From Enterobacteriaceae bacterium 89 (GTDB lineage: Bacteria > Pseudomonadota > Gammaproteobacteria > Enterobacterales > Enterobacteriaceae), in contig RQJH01000005.1 of NCBI GenBank assembly GCA_014156375.1, positions 1 to 64,000 of the forward strand: DNA of 64,000 bases, in the 5' to 3' direction. Made by a program: the position numbers and the translations under genes. Positions within the stretch are counted from its first letter, which is position 1. Each line of letters opens with the position of its first letter. The notes under the pieces are model-generated. The model was not told the origin of the DNA, searched no databases, and was given only the letters and a program-made list of their open reading frames with translations. Below are positions 43,089-53,675 of this stretch, in pieces.

Positions 43089-45356
43089 CTATTTTTTGAC
43101 ACACATGACGTAATAATTACCGTCGATAATTTCAGCACCTTCCGTTTCATGTTCAAATCCAGGGAATTGATGATCCCATGACTGTAGGGCTCGCAAATAT
43201 CCAATTTGTGGGCTCTGCGCGTCACCAAAATTTTCACCGGATAACAGCATTGGAATGCCTGGTGGATAAGGAATAACTGAATTCGCGGAAGTTCGGTGGC
43301 TCAGGCCATCAAGCGCGACCAGTTCCACATTGTCTTTGACAATGGCCTGATAGGCATCACGAGGAGTCATGTCCGCTTCCGGCAGACTCGAGTAAGCACT
43401 GTTCAGTTTTTCCCCTGGATTATTTTCCCGTAGCCAGCCGAACATGGTATCGCCAAGATCGTGTACGCCCATTCCGCTGTAGATTTCAGGATGCGCCTGG
43501 ACCAGCTCTGGCATCACTTCGCTGAGCAGGGTGTTTGCATCATAGTGGCGTTTGAAGGAACACAAAGTGTTGACCAGCGTGCCCCATTTTCCGCGAGTTA
43601 CGCCCATTGAGAACAGGAACATGATCTGGAAATCGGTAGTGCGGGTTGGCACTATGCCGTGGCGGTTGAGCCAGGCGGTGACCAGCGCGGCCGGGACACC
43701 GTGCTCCAACAAATTACCATCATCGCCCATGCCTGGTGCCAGAATGCTGACTTTTATCGGGTCAAGCATGCTCCAGTTATCCGGTAGATCCTCAAAACCG
43801 TGCCAGCTGTCGCCTGGGTGCATGACCCAGAAGGATTGATCGGTAGCCAGTAAATCAGCAGGAGCCTCTTCAAACGGAAGCTCACGACCGGTTTCAGGGC
43901 AGGTGATGGTTTCCTTATTCCATGGTTTGAAGAACCACTCTCCCTCCTGAGCAAAGGTTTTGTACAAGCGTCCCATCGCCTGGCGGAAATCAACCGCTTC
44001 ATCAATGACTTCACGCGTTAGCGACAGGCCACCATTTCCGTCCATCATGGAGACCGCTACGTCGTTGGAGGCGCAGATGGCATACAGCGGAGAGGTGGTG
44101 GCGTGCATCATGTACGCCTGGTTGAAGCGAGGGAAATTAATCGCCCCGCGACCTTCGCGCACATGAATGTAGGATGCCTGGGACAGGGCATTCAGCAGCT
44201 TGTGCGTGGAGTGGGTGGCAAACACCGTTGGGCCAGAATGATCGCCTGGTTCGCCGCGCATGGCGAAGTGATCGGCGTAAATCGGGTTAAAGCGGGCGTA
44301 CCCGTACCAGGCTTCATCGAAGTGCAGACGATCGCTGCTTTGTTCCAGTAACGCCTGAGCATTTTTAGCGTTGTAGCATACGCCGTCATAGGTGCAGTTA
44401 GTGACGACAGTATAGGCTGGACGCTGTCCTGACTTATCGGCGGTCAGCGGGCTGCTGCTGATCTTTTTCGCCACTTCTTCGGGCTGCATCTCCTGCGGAT
44501 AGATTGGCCCGATAATACCGTAGCGATTGCGGCTGGGAACCATGTAAACCGGCTTCGCGCCGGTCAGAATCAGCCCCTGCTCAATAGACTTATGGCAGTT
44601 TCGGTCGATGACGACCACGTCGCTGTCGGTCATGCAGGCCTGCATGATCGTGCGGTTAGATCCGGAAGTCCCGACGACCACCGACCAGGAGCGATCCGCA
44701 CCAAAAACGCGAGCGGCATTTTTTTCGCTTTCGCCGAAGGCCCCGGTGTGATCGAGCAGGGATCCGAGTGAGGTGCGTTCGATCCCCATGTCGGTACGGA
44801 ACAGGTTTTCGCCGTAGAAATCATGGTAGCAGCGGCCGACCGGTGTTTTAGTAAAGCCGACGCCGCCCTGATGCCCTGGCGCTGCCCATGAGTATTCATG
44901 GACCGCACTGTACTTCTGCAGTGCGGAAAACAGCGGCGGCAGGAGCTGCTCGTGATAGCGGGTCATCGCTGCAACGGCACGACCGGCAATAAATTCCGCG
45001 CTATCTTCGAGGATCCACACAAACTCATCGACGCTTTCCAGCAGTTCAGTCGAGATTTTTGCGGTGGTTTGTTCGCGTTCACCCAATAAAAAGACGGGCA
45101 CGTTTTGCTGACGTTCACGCAGTTTCTTCAGCATCTGCCGCACGGCATGATGTTCGTTTTGCTGCTCCATGAGATAGCTGAACATCAGGCAGTCAACGGC
45201 AACGTTGGCGGCGAGGACAGAACAAGCGTCGTCAAAGCTGGTGGAGCGAATGACGTCAACATCCTGTTGTTTCATTTCGCTGACAAGGCGTTCGATAGCT
45301 GTACCAATCCAGGTTTTACTCTCGGAGAATTCACTTTCAACAATTAATACTTTCAT
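43089..45356 (-). CDS. adiA: Acid-inducible (biodegradative) arginine decarboxylase
   Basis: PLP enzyme making agmatine and CO2 from arginine, consuming a proton; 755 residues. The N-terminal wing resembles a response-regulator receiver fold (MKVLIVESEFSES). The PLP site is ATHSTHKLLNALSQASYIH with the Schiff-base lysine near K385, and the cofactor aspartate lies in LHFDEAWYGYARF. It is the catalytic part of the AdiA-AdiC acid-resistance system, with its own promoter and terminator, as in E. coli. Confidence 0.97.
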   Translation of the reverse strand: MKVLIVESEFSESKTWIGTAIERLVSEMKQQDVDVIRSTSFDDACSVLAANVAVDCLMFSYLMEQQNEHHAVRQMLKKLRERQQNVPVFLLGEREQTTAKISTELLESVDEFVWILEDSAEFIAGRAVAAMTRYHEQLLPPLFSALQKYSAVHEYSWAAPGHQGGVGFTKTPVGRCYHDFYGENLFRTDMGIERTSLGSLLDHTGAFGESEKNAARVFGADRSWSVVVGTSGSNRTIMQACMTDSDVVVIDRNCHKSIEQGLILTGAKPVYMVPSRNRYGIIGPIYPQEMQPEEVAKKISSSPLTADKSGQRPAYTVVTNCTYDGVCYNAKNAQALLEQSSDRLHFDEAWYGYARFNPIYADHFAMRGEPGDHSGPTVFATHSTHKLLNALSQASYIHVREGRGAINFPRFNQAYMMHATTSPLYAICASNDVAVSMMDGNGGLSLTREVIDEAVDFRQAMGRLYKTFAQEGEWFFKPWNKETITCPETGRELPFEEAPADLLATDQSFWVMHPGDSWHGFEDLPDNWSMLDPIKVSILAPGMGDDGNLLEHGVPAALVTAWLNRHGIVPTRTTDFQIMFLFSMGVTRGKWGTLVNTLCSFKRHYDANTLLSEVMPELVQAHPEIYSGMGVHDLGDTMFGWLRENNPGEKLNSAYSSLPEADMTPRDAYQAIVKDNVELVALDGLSHRTSANSVIPYPPGIPMLLSGENFGDAQSPQIGYLRALQSWDHQFPGFEHETEGAEIIDGNYYVMCVKK

Positions 45357-45669
45357 TGATTTTACCCACCGGGTTAATGATTTTCAGTATCCTGATCAAC
45401 ACGTTACTCCGTGTTGCGGTAACAACGTTGTACGCCCGGCAGATGAGGAATTCAAATCACCTCAAATCAAATGAGTGGATGTAATTAATTTTATAAAACA
45501 ACTGGTTACTAGTGTTTTTGCGTCTCCTGAGGGCGGGAAAAGTGCTCATTCAACGTATTTTCATGGCTGATAGTGATATACCACCAGAGTTGGCGCGGGC
45601 GGGCCGTTGCGCGTTGCCCGGGATGTCTATACTTAACTTTTATCGCAGGACATCACCGTCGGAGGAATC
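45357..45669. other. Divergent control region between adiA and the aldehyde dehydrogenase
   Basis: A 313-base interval with the adiA start on one side and the sigma-S-like promoter on the other. An inverted repeat AACACG/CGTGTT (45398-45415) lies about 45 bases upstream of adiA and may be a regulator site. No gene is seen. Confidence 0.6.
45627..45636 (+). promoter_or_regulatory. Sigma-S type extended -10 of the aldehyde dehydrogenase gene
   Basis: CTATACTTAA is a full match to the extended -10 favoured by RpoS polymerase (CTAYACTTAA). It lies 34 bases before the ATG. No good -35 box is seen, which is usual for RpoS promoters. Confidence 0.7.
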
Positions 45670-47124
45670 ATGACAACCCAGGCATTGCAGGATAATGAAC
45701 TGTTTCAGACTGGCTATCTGGTTGATGGCGTATGGAAAACGGCAGACGCCACGTTTGAGGTACTGAACCCGGCTACGGGCGAGACAATCGCTAACGTGGC
45801 GAAAGCCGGGAAGAAAGAAACCGAAGCGGCCATTGCTGCAGCATACAAAGCCTTTCCTTTATGGCGGGCCAAAACGGCAAAAGAGCGCTCGGAAATCCTC
45901 TATCGCTGGTATCAGCTCATCATTGAGAATAAGGGCTGGCTGGGCAGGCTGATGACCGCTGAACAGGGAAAACCTCTCAAAGAGGCGGAAGGGGAAGTGG
46001 AATACGCCGCCAGCTTTATTCAGTGGTTTGCCGAGCAGGGGAAACGCGCGAACGGGGAGATTATCCCGCCGGTTAAGCCTGGATCACGTATTCTGGCGAC
46101 GCGCGAACCCGTTGGCGTGGTAGCGGCCATTACTCCGTGGAATTTCCCGATGGCGATGCTGACCCGCAAACTGGGCCCGGCGCTGGCGGCGGGCTGCACG
46201 GGGATCATTAAACCTGCCAATAACACGCCACTCAGTGCCTTCGCTCTGTTGCAGCTGGCGAAAAAAGCGGGTGTCCCCGACGGCGTGCTGAACGCCGTGG
46301 CGGGCAATACTCAGGAAATCAGCGATGCAATTATGGCCAGCCACGAGGTGCGTAAAATCTCTTTCACGGGCTCAACGGCCGTGGGGAAAACGCTGGTTCG
46401 CAACGCCGCAGAAACAATGAAAAAAGTGTCGATGGAGCTTGGCGGCAACGCGCCTTATATCGTCTTTGAAGACGCTGATATTGAAGCGGCGGTTAAAGGG
46501 GCAATTGCCAATAAATTCCGTAACGCCGGGCAGGTCTGCGTCAGCGTTAACCGCTTCTATATCCATGAAAAGGTCTATGACGATTTTACCCACAGACTGG
46601 CTGAAGCCGTGAAAGCCCTGAAGGTGGGCAATGGCATGGAGGAAGGTGTCATCGTTGGGCCAATGATTGAACCATCGGCGGTAAAAAAAGTGCGCGAGCA
46701 TGTTGAAGACGCGGTTTCCAAAGGGGCCAGCGTTCTGGCAGGAGGCAAACCGCACGCCCTTGGCGGTAATTTCTGGCAGCCCACTGTTTTAGGCGACTGT
46801 GAAGAGACGATGCAGCTGGCTCAAGAGGAGACATTTGGCCCTGTCGCTGCCTGCTTCCGTTTTAAAAACGAAGAGGAAGTGATCCAGCGGGCCAATAACA
46901 CTCCGTTTGGTCTGGCGGCCTATTTCTATACGCAAAACCTACAGCGCGTTTTTCGGGTCTCACAGGCGCTGGAAAGCGGCATGATCGGCATCAATGAGTG
47001 TTCGGTTTCAACGGAGCTGGGGCCTTTTGGCGGTGTCAAAGAGTCCGGGCTTGGGCGCGAGGGGTCAGTGCTGGGCCTCGATGAGTTCCTTGAAGTCAAA
47101 ACCCTGCATCTGGGGGGATTGTAA
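45670..47124 (+). CDS. NAD(P)-dependent succinate-semialdehyde dehydrogenase family protein
   Basis: A 484-residue aldehyde dehydrogenase of the GabD/Sad type. Catalytic residues are visible: N158 in TPWNFP, E256 in MELGGNAP and C290 in [11 protein letters not shown]; the nucleotide site FTGSTAVGK is at 232-240. GabD-like length and the [14 protein letters not shown]-terminal motif support succinate semialdehyde as substrate, but related aldehydes cannot be excluded. It has a good ribosome site (GGAGG). No GABA transaminase or permease is nearby, and E. coli lacks it at this place. GABA or putrescine breakdown products could link it to the neighbouring arginine/agmatine genes; this is inference. 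Confidence 0.87.
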   Translation: MTTQALQDNELFQTGYLVDGVWKTADATFEVLNPATGETIANVAKAGKKETEAAIAAAYKAFPLWRAKTAKERSEILYRWYQLIIENKGWLGRLMTAEQGKPLKEAEGEVEYAASFIQWFAEQGKRANGEIIPPVKPGSRILATREPVGVVAAITPWNFPMAMLTRKLGPALAAGCTGIIKPANNTPLSAFALLQLAKKAGVPDGVLNAVAGNTQEISDAIMASHEVRKISFTGSTAVGKTLVRNAAETMKKVSMELGGNAPYIVFEDADIEAAVKGAIANKFRNAGQVCVSVNRFYIHEKVYDDFTHRLAEAVKALKVGNGMEEGVIVGPMIEPSAVKKVREHVEDAVSKGASVLAGGKPHALGGNFWQPTVLGDCEETMQLAQEETFGPVAACFRFKNEEEVIQRANNTPFGLAAYFYTQNLQRVFRVSQALESGMIGINECSVSTELGPFGGVKESGLGREGSVLGLDEFLEVKTLHLGGL

Positions 47125-47173
47125 GCGGCAACGTTGGGCGGCACTCGCCGCCCTTTTGGGAGGCAGGGCGGTA

Positions 47174-47449
47174 ATGAAAACCTATACCTTCGATTTTGAT
47201 GAAATCGGCAGTCAGAATGATTTTTATCGGGAATTCTCCCGGGTCTTTTCTCTTGGCGCTACGCAAATCCGCGATCTGGATTCACTGTGGAGTGTGGTTA
47301 CCAACAGCCAGCTGCCGCTCCCGCTGGAGATTGAATTTGTCCATCTCGACGAGGCGCAGCGCCGGCGCTATGGCGCGTTGATATTGCTGTTTGATGAAGC
47401 CGAGGAGGAGCTGGAAGGGATGCTGCGTTTTAACGTTCATCACACATAA
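47174..47449 (+). CDS. yhcO: Barstar-family protein YhcO
   Basis: A 91-residue small acidic protein of the barstar (ribonuclease inhibitor) family, close to E. coli YhcO. Recognisable are [27 protein letters not shown] and the acidic [19 protein letters not shown] end. The ATG at 47174 has GGCAGGGCGG upstream; the frame runs open further upstream inside the dehydrogenase gene. No barnase-like partner is seen nearby. It marks the return to the E. coli-like gene order (yhcN-yhcO-aaeB there). Confidence 0.9.
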   Translation: MKTYTFDFDEIGSQNDFYREFSRVFSLGATQIRDLDSLWSVVTNSQLPLPLEIEFVHLDEAQRRRYGALILLFDEAEEELEGMLRFNVHHT

Positions 47450-47472
47450 AAAAGCCCCCGACAGGCGGGGGC
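47448..47472 (-). terminator. Terminator of the yhcN-like gene
   Basis: GCCCCCG and CGGGGGC pair around ACAGG; the minus strand continues with TTTTTT. A second hairpin GTCGTC/GACGAC lies between it and the gene (47475-47491). Confidence 0.85.
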
Positions 47473-47497
47473 AAGTCGTCAGAGAGACGACGAGGGT

Positions 47498-47764
47498 TTA
47501 TTTATAGAGCTCTGCTGTCGCGTGCCAGTTGTCACCGGAGCGAGCTTCAATAATGCGGTAGCTGCTGGCGCCTTCTTTTTCAGCTTTAGCGGCTAATTCG
47601 TGACGCATATCCATTGGCGCACTGCCAACCTGAGAAACAGAGACGGTACCCATGGATTGCAGGTTTTGAGCCTGTTCTGCACTAACCTGATGAACGGCAG
47701 CGCCTGCGCTGAATGAAAGAACAGATGCCAGACCCAGTGTTGCGATAATCATTGCGCTTTTCAT
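47498..47764 (-). CDS. YhcN/BhsA-family (DUF1471) periplasmic protein, second copy
   Basis: An 88-residue secreted protein. The signal peptide is MKSAMIIATLGLASVLSFSAGA, cleaved after AGA or GAA. The mature part is the DUF1471 fold: VSAEQAQNLQSMGTVSVSQVGSAPMDM and the C-terminal SGDNWHATAELYK. It is a tandem paralogue of the next gene, sharing the pattern GTVSV..SPMDM and HATAELYK. E. coli K-12 has one copy here. Such proteins respond to acid, peroxide or biofilm cues. Start at 47762-47764 with GAGG upstream. Confidence 0.88.
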   Translation of the reverse strand: MKSAMIIATLGLASVLSFSAGAAVHQVSAEQAQNLQSMGTVSVSQVGSAPMDMRHELAAKAEKEGASSYRIIEARSGDNWHATAELYK

Positions 47765-47873
47765 AATCTTTACCTCAATAATTTGGTTTGCTGCGCGGCG
47801 AGAAGGTTGAACTGCTTTTTTTATGCCTGGTGCCGCGGGTTTCAATTCTTTAATTTCTGACTAAAACTCAAAC

Positions 47874-48137
47874 TTATTTGTACAGCTCAGCCGTTGCGTG
47901 CCAGTGGTCACCGGTACGTGCTTCGATAACACGGTAAGAAGAAGCACCTTGTTCCTGGGCTTTCTGGTTCAGCATTTCATGCATATCCATTGGGGAAGAA
48001 CCCACAGCACCTACGGAAACGGTACCGATCGCCTGGCGGCTTGCTGCCTGATCCGCATTGATGGAATCAGCGGCGAAAGCACCGAAAGAAAGGGCAGACA
48101 GGATGGCCAGAGTCGCTACAGTTGTTTTGATTTTCAT
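47874..48137 (-). CDS. yhcN: YhcN family stress-response periplasmic protein
   Basis: An 87-residue DUF1471 protein nearly collinear with E. coli YhcN (87 residues): signal peptide MKIKTTVATLAILSALSFGAFA, then ADSINADQAASRQAIGTVSV, SSPMDMHEMLNQKAQEQGASSY and GDHWHATAELYK. In E. coli it is linked to peroxide and acid stress. ATG 48135-48137 has GAGGTG upstream. A 109-base gap separates it from the second copy, so both may have promoters. Confidence 0.92.
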   Translation of the reverse strand: MKIKTTVATLAILSALSFGAFAADSINADQAASRQAIGTVSVGAVGSSPMDMHEMLNQKAQEQGASSYRVIEARTGDHWHATAELYK

Positions 48138-48514
48138 AATATTCACCTCGTCGAATTTTTTATCAGGGTCTTTTGTTTCGTGACCCTCATCACAAAATCA
48201 AGTATACACTAGTCACTGAAAAAATTAATACCAGACTAATGGTTTCCGAGGTAATTAATTGTCAAGAAACCGCATTTTAATAACAAAAAAGCATTAAAAA
48301 TGTGATTAAGCGGCAACATCATCAAAATAAACTCAATAAAATCATGGTGATATTAGAATTTGATTTTTTGTGCGATTTTGACAATCGAATTGACTGGATG
48401 AATGTATTTCGGCAGTGAATGGCACTTAATGTTAAAGGAAAGGTGGTTTTATGTAGCGCTTTGTAGCGATTGGGGGGAGGGAGACTCTCCGACAGGAAGC
48501 CGGAGAGGGGGAAC
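48138..48514. other. Gene-free AT-rich interval between argR and yhcN
   Basis: A 377-base interval, strongly AT-rich in the middle. The yhcN promoter is likely on the minus strand with -10 TATACT (48201-48206) in GTGTATACTTGA, close to the RpoS-type -10. A hairpin CTCTCCG/CGGAGAG at 48485-48507, just after the argR stop, has no U-tract but may act as the argR terminator. No gene is apparent. Confidence 0.55.
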
Positions 48515-50339
<1,825 letters not shown>

Positions 50340-50358
50340 GAACGTCGCCTGAAAGAAG

Positions 50359-50386
50359 AACCGGAGCCTTAGCTCCGGTTTTTTTA
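50359..50386 (+). terminator. Terminator of mdh
   Basis: AACCGGAG and CTCCGGTT pair around CCTTAG, followed by TTTTTTA. It ends seven bases before the convergent degS stop. Confidence 0.93.
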
Positions 50387-50392
50387 TGTCTG

Positions 50393-51451
50393 TCAGTTGG
50401 TCGCCGGATATTCCTGAATGGTGACCTGCAGCGTGAGCTTCTTGTCGTCACGCATCACCACCACCGGGATCACTGAGCCCGGACGAATTTCGGCAACCTG
50501 ATCCATCGTTTCCAGTGCCGAAACGGCGGGTTTGTCATTCACGGAGACGATAACGTCGTTGACCAGAATCCCGGCCTGCGCCGCCGGACCGCCCTGCGCC
50601 ACATCATTCACCACAATTCCCTGAATCTGATCCAGCGCGCCGCCCTGAGTATGCAGTGGGGCGATTTCGCGGCCGCTGATGCCGATATAACCACGGATCA
50701 CGCGACCGTCACGAATCAGCTTATCCATAATCTTGGTCGCCAACTGGAACGGGATCGCAAAGCCAATCCCTTCTGGCGTTTCACCGTCATTGCTCTTATC
50801 GAATGAGAGGGTGTTAATTCCCATCAGCTCCCCGAGTGAGTTAACCAGGGCACCACCGGAGTTGCCGTGGTTGATAGAGGCATCCGTTTGCAGGAAATTC
50901 TGACGTCCTGATGGGTTCAGGCCGATACGCCCCGTGGCGCTGATGATCCCCTGAGTAATGGTCTGCCCCAGGTTATACGGGTTGCCAATCGCCAGCACCA
51001 CATCCCCGATGTGAGGGATACGCTTTGGATTCAGCGGGATGGTCGGCAGGCTGCCAGCGGCATTGATTTTCAGCACCGCCAGATCGGTCAGGCTATCGGA
51101 TCCCACCAGTAACGCTTCAAAAACGCGTCCGTCCTGCAGGGCCACGATAATTTGGTCGGCATCATTAATGACGTGCTTGTTGGTAATGATGTAGCCACGC
51201 TCGTCCATAATCACACCCGAGCCCAGCGTCAGCATGTTGTGGCTGGTGTTGTTCAATGCACGGTTATAGATGTTAACCACGGCTGGAGCAGCCCGTTTCA
51301 CGGCCGGGTTGTAGCTGGCCGGAGATTCATCCGTGCTGTCATAAGACGCTGAGGAAGGAGAGGTAAACTGGCGCAACGACGGCATCGCAGCAAGCAAAAT
51401 GCCACCGACTACACAACCTATTGCGACTGAACGTAAGAGCTTTGCAAGCAT
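50393..51451 (-). CDS. degS: Membrane-anchored site-1 protease DegS of the sigma-E response
   Basis: Periplasmic serine protease with an N-terminal anchor (VAIGCVVGGILLAAMPSL), 352 residues. On sensing misfolded porin C-termini via its PDZ domain it cuts RseA and starts the sigma-E cascade. Catalytic triad H93 (TNKHV), D123 (TDLAVL) and S198 (GNSGGAL); one PDZ domain at about residues 255-345. ATG 51449-51451 aligns with E. coli; an open frame reaches 51511. It lies 87 bases after degQ. Confidence 0.96.
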   Translation of the reverse strand: MLAKLLRSVAIGCVVGGILLAAMPSLRQFTSPSSASYDSTDESPASYNPAVKRAAPAVVNIYNRALNNTSHNMLTLGSGVIMDERGYIITNKHVINDADQIIVALQDGRVFEALLVGSDSLTDLAVLKINAAGSLPTIPLNPKRIPHIGDVVLAIGNPYNLGQTITQGIISATGRIGLNPSGRQNFLQTDASINHGNSGGALVNSLGELMGINTLSFDKSNDGETPEGIGFAIPFQLATKIMDKLIRDGRVIRGYIGISGREIAPLHTQGGALDQIQGIVVNDVAQGGPAAQAGILVNDVIVSVNDKPAVSALETMDQVAEIRPGSVIPVVVMRDDKKLTLQVTIQEYPATN

Positions 51452-51538
51452 GATGCCATTATCACTGGTAGGGAAACAGGCGCAGCATATCACGAGTGCC
51501 GTGGACATCACATCAGAGCGATGCCCACGGCCAACGGT

Positions 51539-52912
51539 TTAACGCAGCAGCAAATAAAGGTTCTCGTTACCGCGCATCACGTTCAGTGCGATGATCGCCG
51601 GCTTGGTTTCAAGGATTTTACGCATTTCAGCTATCGACTGAACGCGTTCGCGGTTGATGCCGATGATCACATCATCTTTATGCAGGCCAGCCTGTGCCGC
51701 CGTGCTGCCTTTTTCAACATCACCCAGCACAATCCCTTTGGTGCCGTCTTTCATCTGCCCGTCGCTCAAGGTGGCGCCCTGTAAAGCTGGGGTGATCAAC
51801 TCTGCGCTGGCGGTGGAAGAGGTGCTTTTATCCAGCGTCACTTCCACGTCAACAGGTTTACCGTCGCGCAGTAAGCCTAATTTGACCTTAGTGCCCGGCG
51901 CGGTGGTGGCAATACGGGAGCGCAGCTCAGCAAAGCTGGTGAGTGGCTTGCCGTTGAGACTGACGATCACATCGCCCGCCTTAATGCCCGCTTTTGCTGA
52001 GCCTGAATTCGCTAAGACTTCGCTGACGAATGCGCCGCGCTGAATGTTCAGATTAAAGGCTTTGGCAATATCGGCGTTCATTTCCATACCGCGAATACCC
52101 AGCAGCCCGCGCTTGATCTCGCCGTACTGGATCAGCTGGGTGGCCATGGTCATCGCCATATTGCTGGGGATCGCAAAACCAATGCCGACGCTGCCGCCTG
52201 CCGGGGCAAGGATGGCGGTGTTAATGCCAATCAGCTCGCCGTTAAGGTTTAACAGGGCGCCGCCGGAGTTGCCGCGGTTAATGGAGGCATCGGTCTGGAT
52301 GAAGTTCTCTAACCCTTCAAGATTCAGGCCGCTGCGGCCGAGTGCGGAAACGATGCCGGAAGTAGCCGTCTGGCCCAGGCCGAAGGGGTTGCCCACCGCG
52401 ACGGCAAAGTCACCGACGCGCAGCTTATCGGAGTCTGCGATGGCGATTTGCGTCAAGTGATCGGCTTTTTGCAGCTGCAGCAGGGCGATATCGGTTTGAT
52501 CGTCGCTGCCGATCAGTTTGGCATCGAATTCACGCCCGTCGTTCAGCTGGACGCTGATCTTCTGGGCTTCGCTGACCACGTGATTGTTGGTCAGCACGTA
52601 GCCTTTCGCCGCATCAATGATGACGCCGGAGCCCAGCCCTTCAAAAGGCTGCGGCTGATCGTTTGGCGCATCTTCACCGAGATATTTTTTAAGATCGTCA
52701 GGGACTTGCCCAAGCTGTCCGGGTGATGCCGTTCCTTCCACCTGCACGCTAACCACCGCAGGCAGCACTTTTTCCAGCATCGGCGCCAGGCTAGGCAACT
52801 GGCCCTGGCCGGGTACCTGAGTCGGTAAAGAGGCATAAACAGGCGCAGTGGCCCCAAGAGACAGCCCAACGCTTAACGCTAATGCACTAAATAATAGAGT
52901 TTTTTTCTTCAT
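51539..52912 (-). CDS. degQ: Periplasmic serine protease/chaperone DegQ
   Basis: HtrA-family quality-control protease, 457 residues (E. coli 455). Signal peptide to about residue 27 (AFS-like end PVYA). Triad H111, D141 and S216, followed by two PDZ domains (residues ~260-350 and ~365-455). It forms large cages on substrate. It is the first of the degQ-degS pair. Confidence 0.97.
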   Translation of the reverse strand: MKKKTLLFSALALSVGLSLGATAPVYASLPTQVPGQGQLPSLAPMLEKVLPAVVSVQVEGTASPGQLGQVPDDLKKYLGEDAPNDQPQPFEGLGSGVIIDAAKGYVLTNNHVVSEAQKISVQLNDGREFDAKLIGSDDQTDIALLQLQKADHLTQIAIADSDKLRVGDFAVAVGNPFGLGQTATSGIVSALGRSGLNLEGLENFIQTDASINRGNSGGALLNLNGELIGINTAILAPAGGSVGIGFAIPSNMAMTMATQLIQYGEIKRGLLGIRGMEMNADIAKAFNLNIQRGAFVSEVLANSGSAKAGIKAGDVIVSLNGKPLTSFAELRSRIATTAPGTKVKLGLLRDGKPVDVEVTLDKSTSSTASAELITPALQGATLSDGQMKDGTKGIVLGDVEKGSTAAQAGLHKDDVIIGINRERVQSIAEMRKILETKPAIIALNVMRGNENLYLLLR

Positions 52913-53040
52913 TGATGCTGGCTCTCATAACCTGAGGAATGTAAGGAATAAAATCGCCCATAACGGTCCGATGTTATTGAATTTTCGGACGCCTAACAAT
53001 GAGGTGATGAGTAAATAATAGCTGGGAAGGTCAGGAAGGG

Positions 53041-53063
53041 ACGGGCGCAGGGGCTGCGCCCGT
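53041..53063. terminator. Strong stem-loop between zapG and degQ
   Basis: ACGGGCGCAG and CTGCGCCCGT form a perfect 10-bp stem with a GGG loop, 25 bases after the zapG stop. Neither side has a real U-tract, so termination may be partial or the stem may protect the 3' end. Confidence 0.5.
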
Positions 53064-53087
53064 AAAATAAATGTTAAAGCTGGAAGA

Positions 53088-53486
53088 TCAGTCGCGTTTA
53101 GCGCCGTTGCGCAGCAGACCGGAAGCACCGTCAGAGTAGTCGCGCGGCATTTGTACCGGCGCCTGATCGTTGCCCGCTTCGGATTCGGCCAGACGGTTGC
53201 GGAATGGATTTTCTTCCGCGCTCATTTCCGGCAGCAGATTGCTGGAGCTTTTGGCCATGTGCTGATAAAGCTGGCGGTAATCATGTGCCATGTTATCGAG
53301 CAGCTCGGCGCTGCGGGCAAAGTGGCTGACCAGCTCTTCACGATACTCATCCAGCTCTGCTTTGTTCTTTTCCAGTTCGTATTGCAGAGCTTGCTGCTGA
53401 CGTAACTTGCGATTTCCAAAACGCATTGCGACGGCGCCAATGATGATACCGACGACTAAACCAATTAGCGCATATTCCCAGGTCAT
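53088..53486 (-). CDS. zapG: Cell-division-associated membrane protein ZapG (YhcB)
   Basis: A 132-residue inner-membrane protein with one N-terminal helix (YALIGLVVGIIIGAVAMRF) and a long coiled coil (residues ~25-90), ending in a disordered tail. It links division and envelope synthesis in E. coli. ATG 53484-53486 gives the E. coli length. It is divergent from zapE. Confidence 0.95.
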   Translation of the reverse strand: MTWEYALIGLVVGIIIGAVAMRFGNRKLRQQQALQYELEKNKAELDEYREELVSHFARSAELLDNMAHDYRQLYQHMAKSSSNLLPEMSAEENPFRNRLAESEAGNDQAPVQMPRDYSDGASGLLRNGAKRD

Positions 53487-53675
53487 GAACTTCTCCCGTT
53501 GTATTGTGGTTCCGTAGGGTGGCAAAAAGGCTCCTCGCCAGCGCCCGATAGTGCCACTATAACCGCTATTCCCTTAGAAGTGGAATCCTGGCGTATCATC
53601 GCGTAGTGTAGAACGGCCTTTTTTTCGACAACCGTGAACTGCGGCACGTTGCTTTTCAGGAAATAACAACAACTT

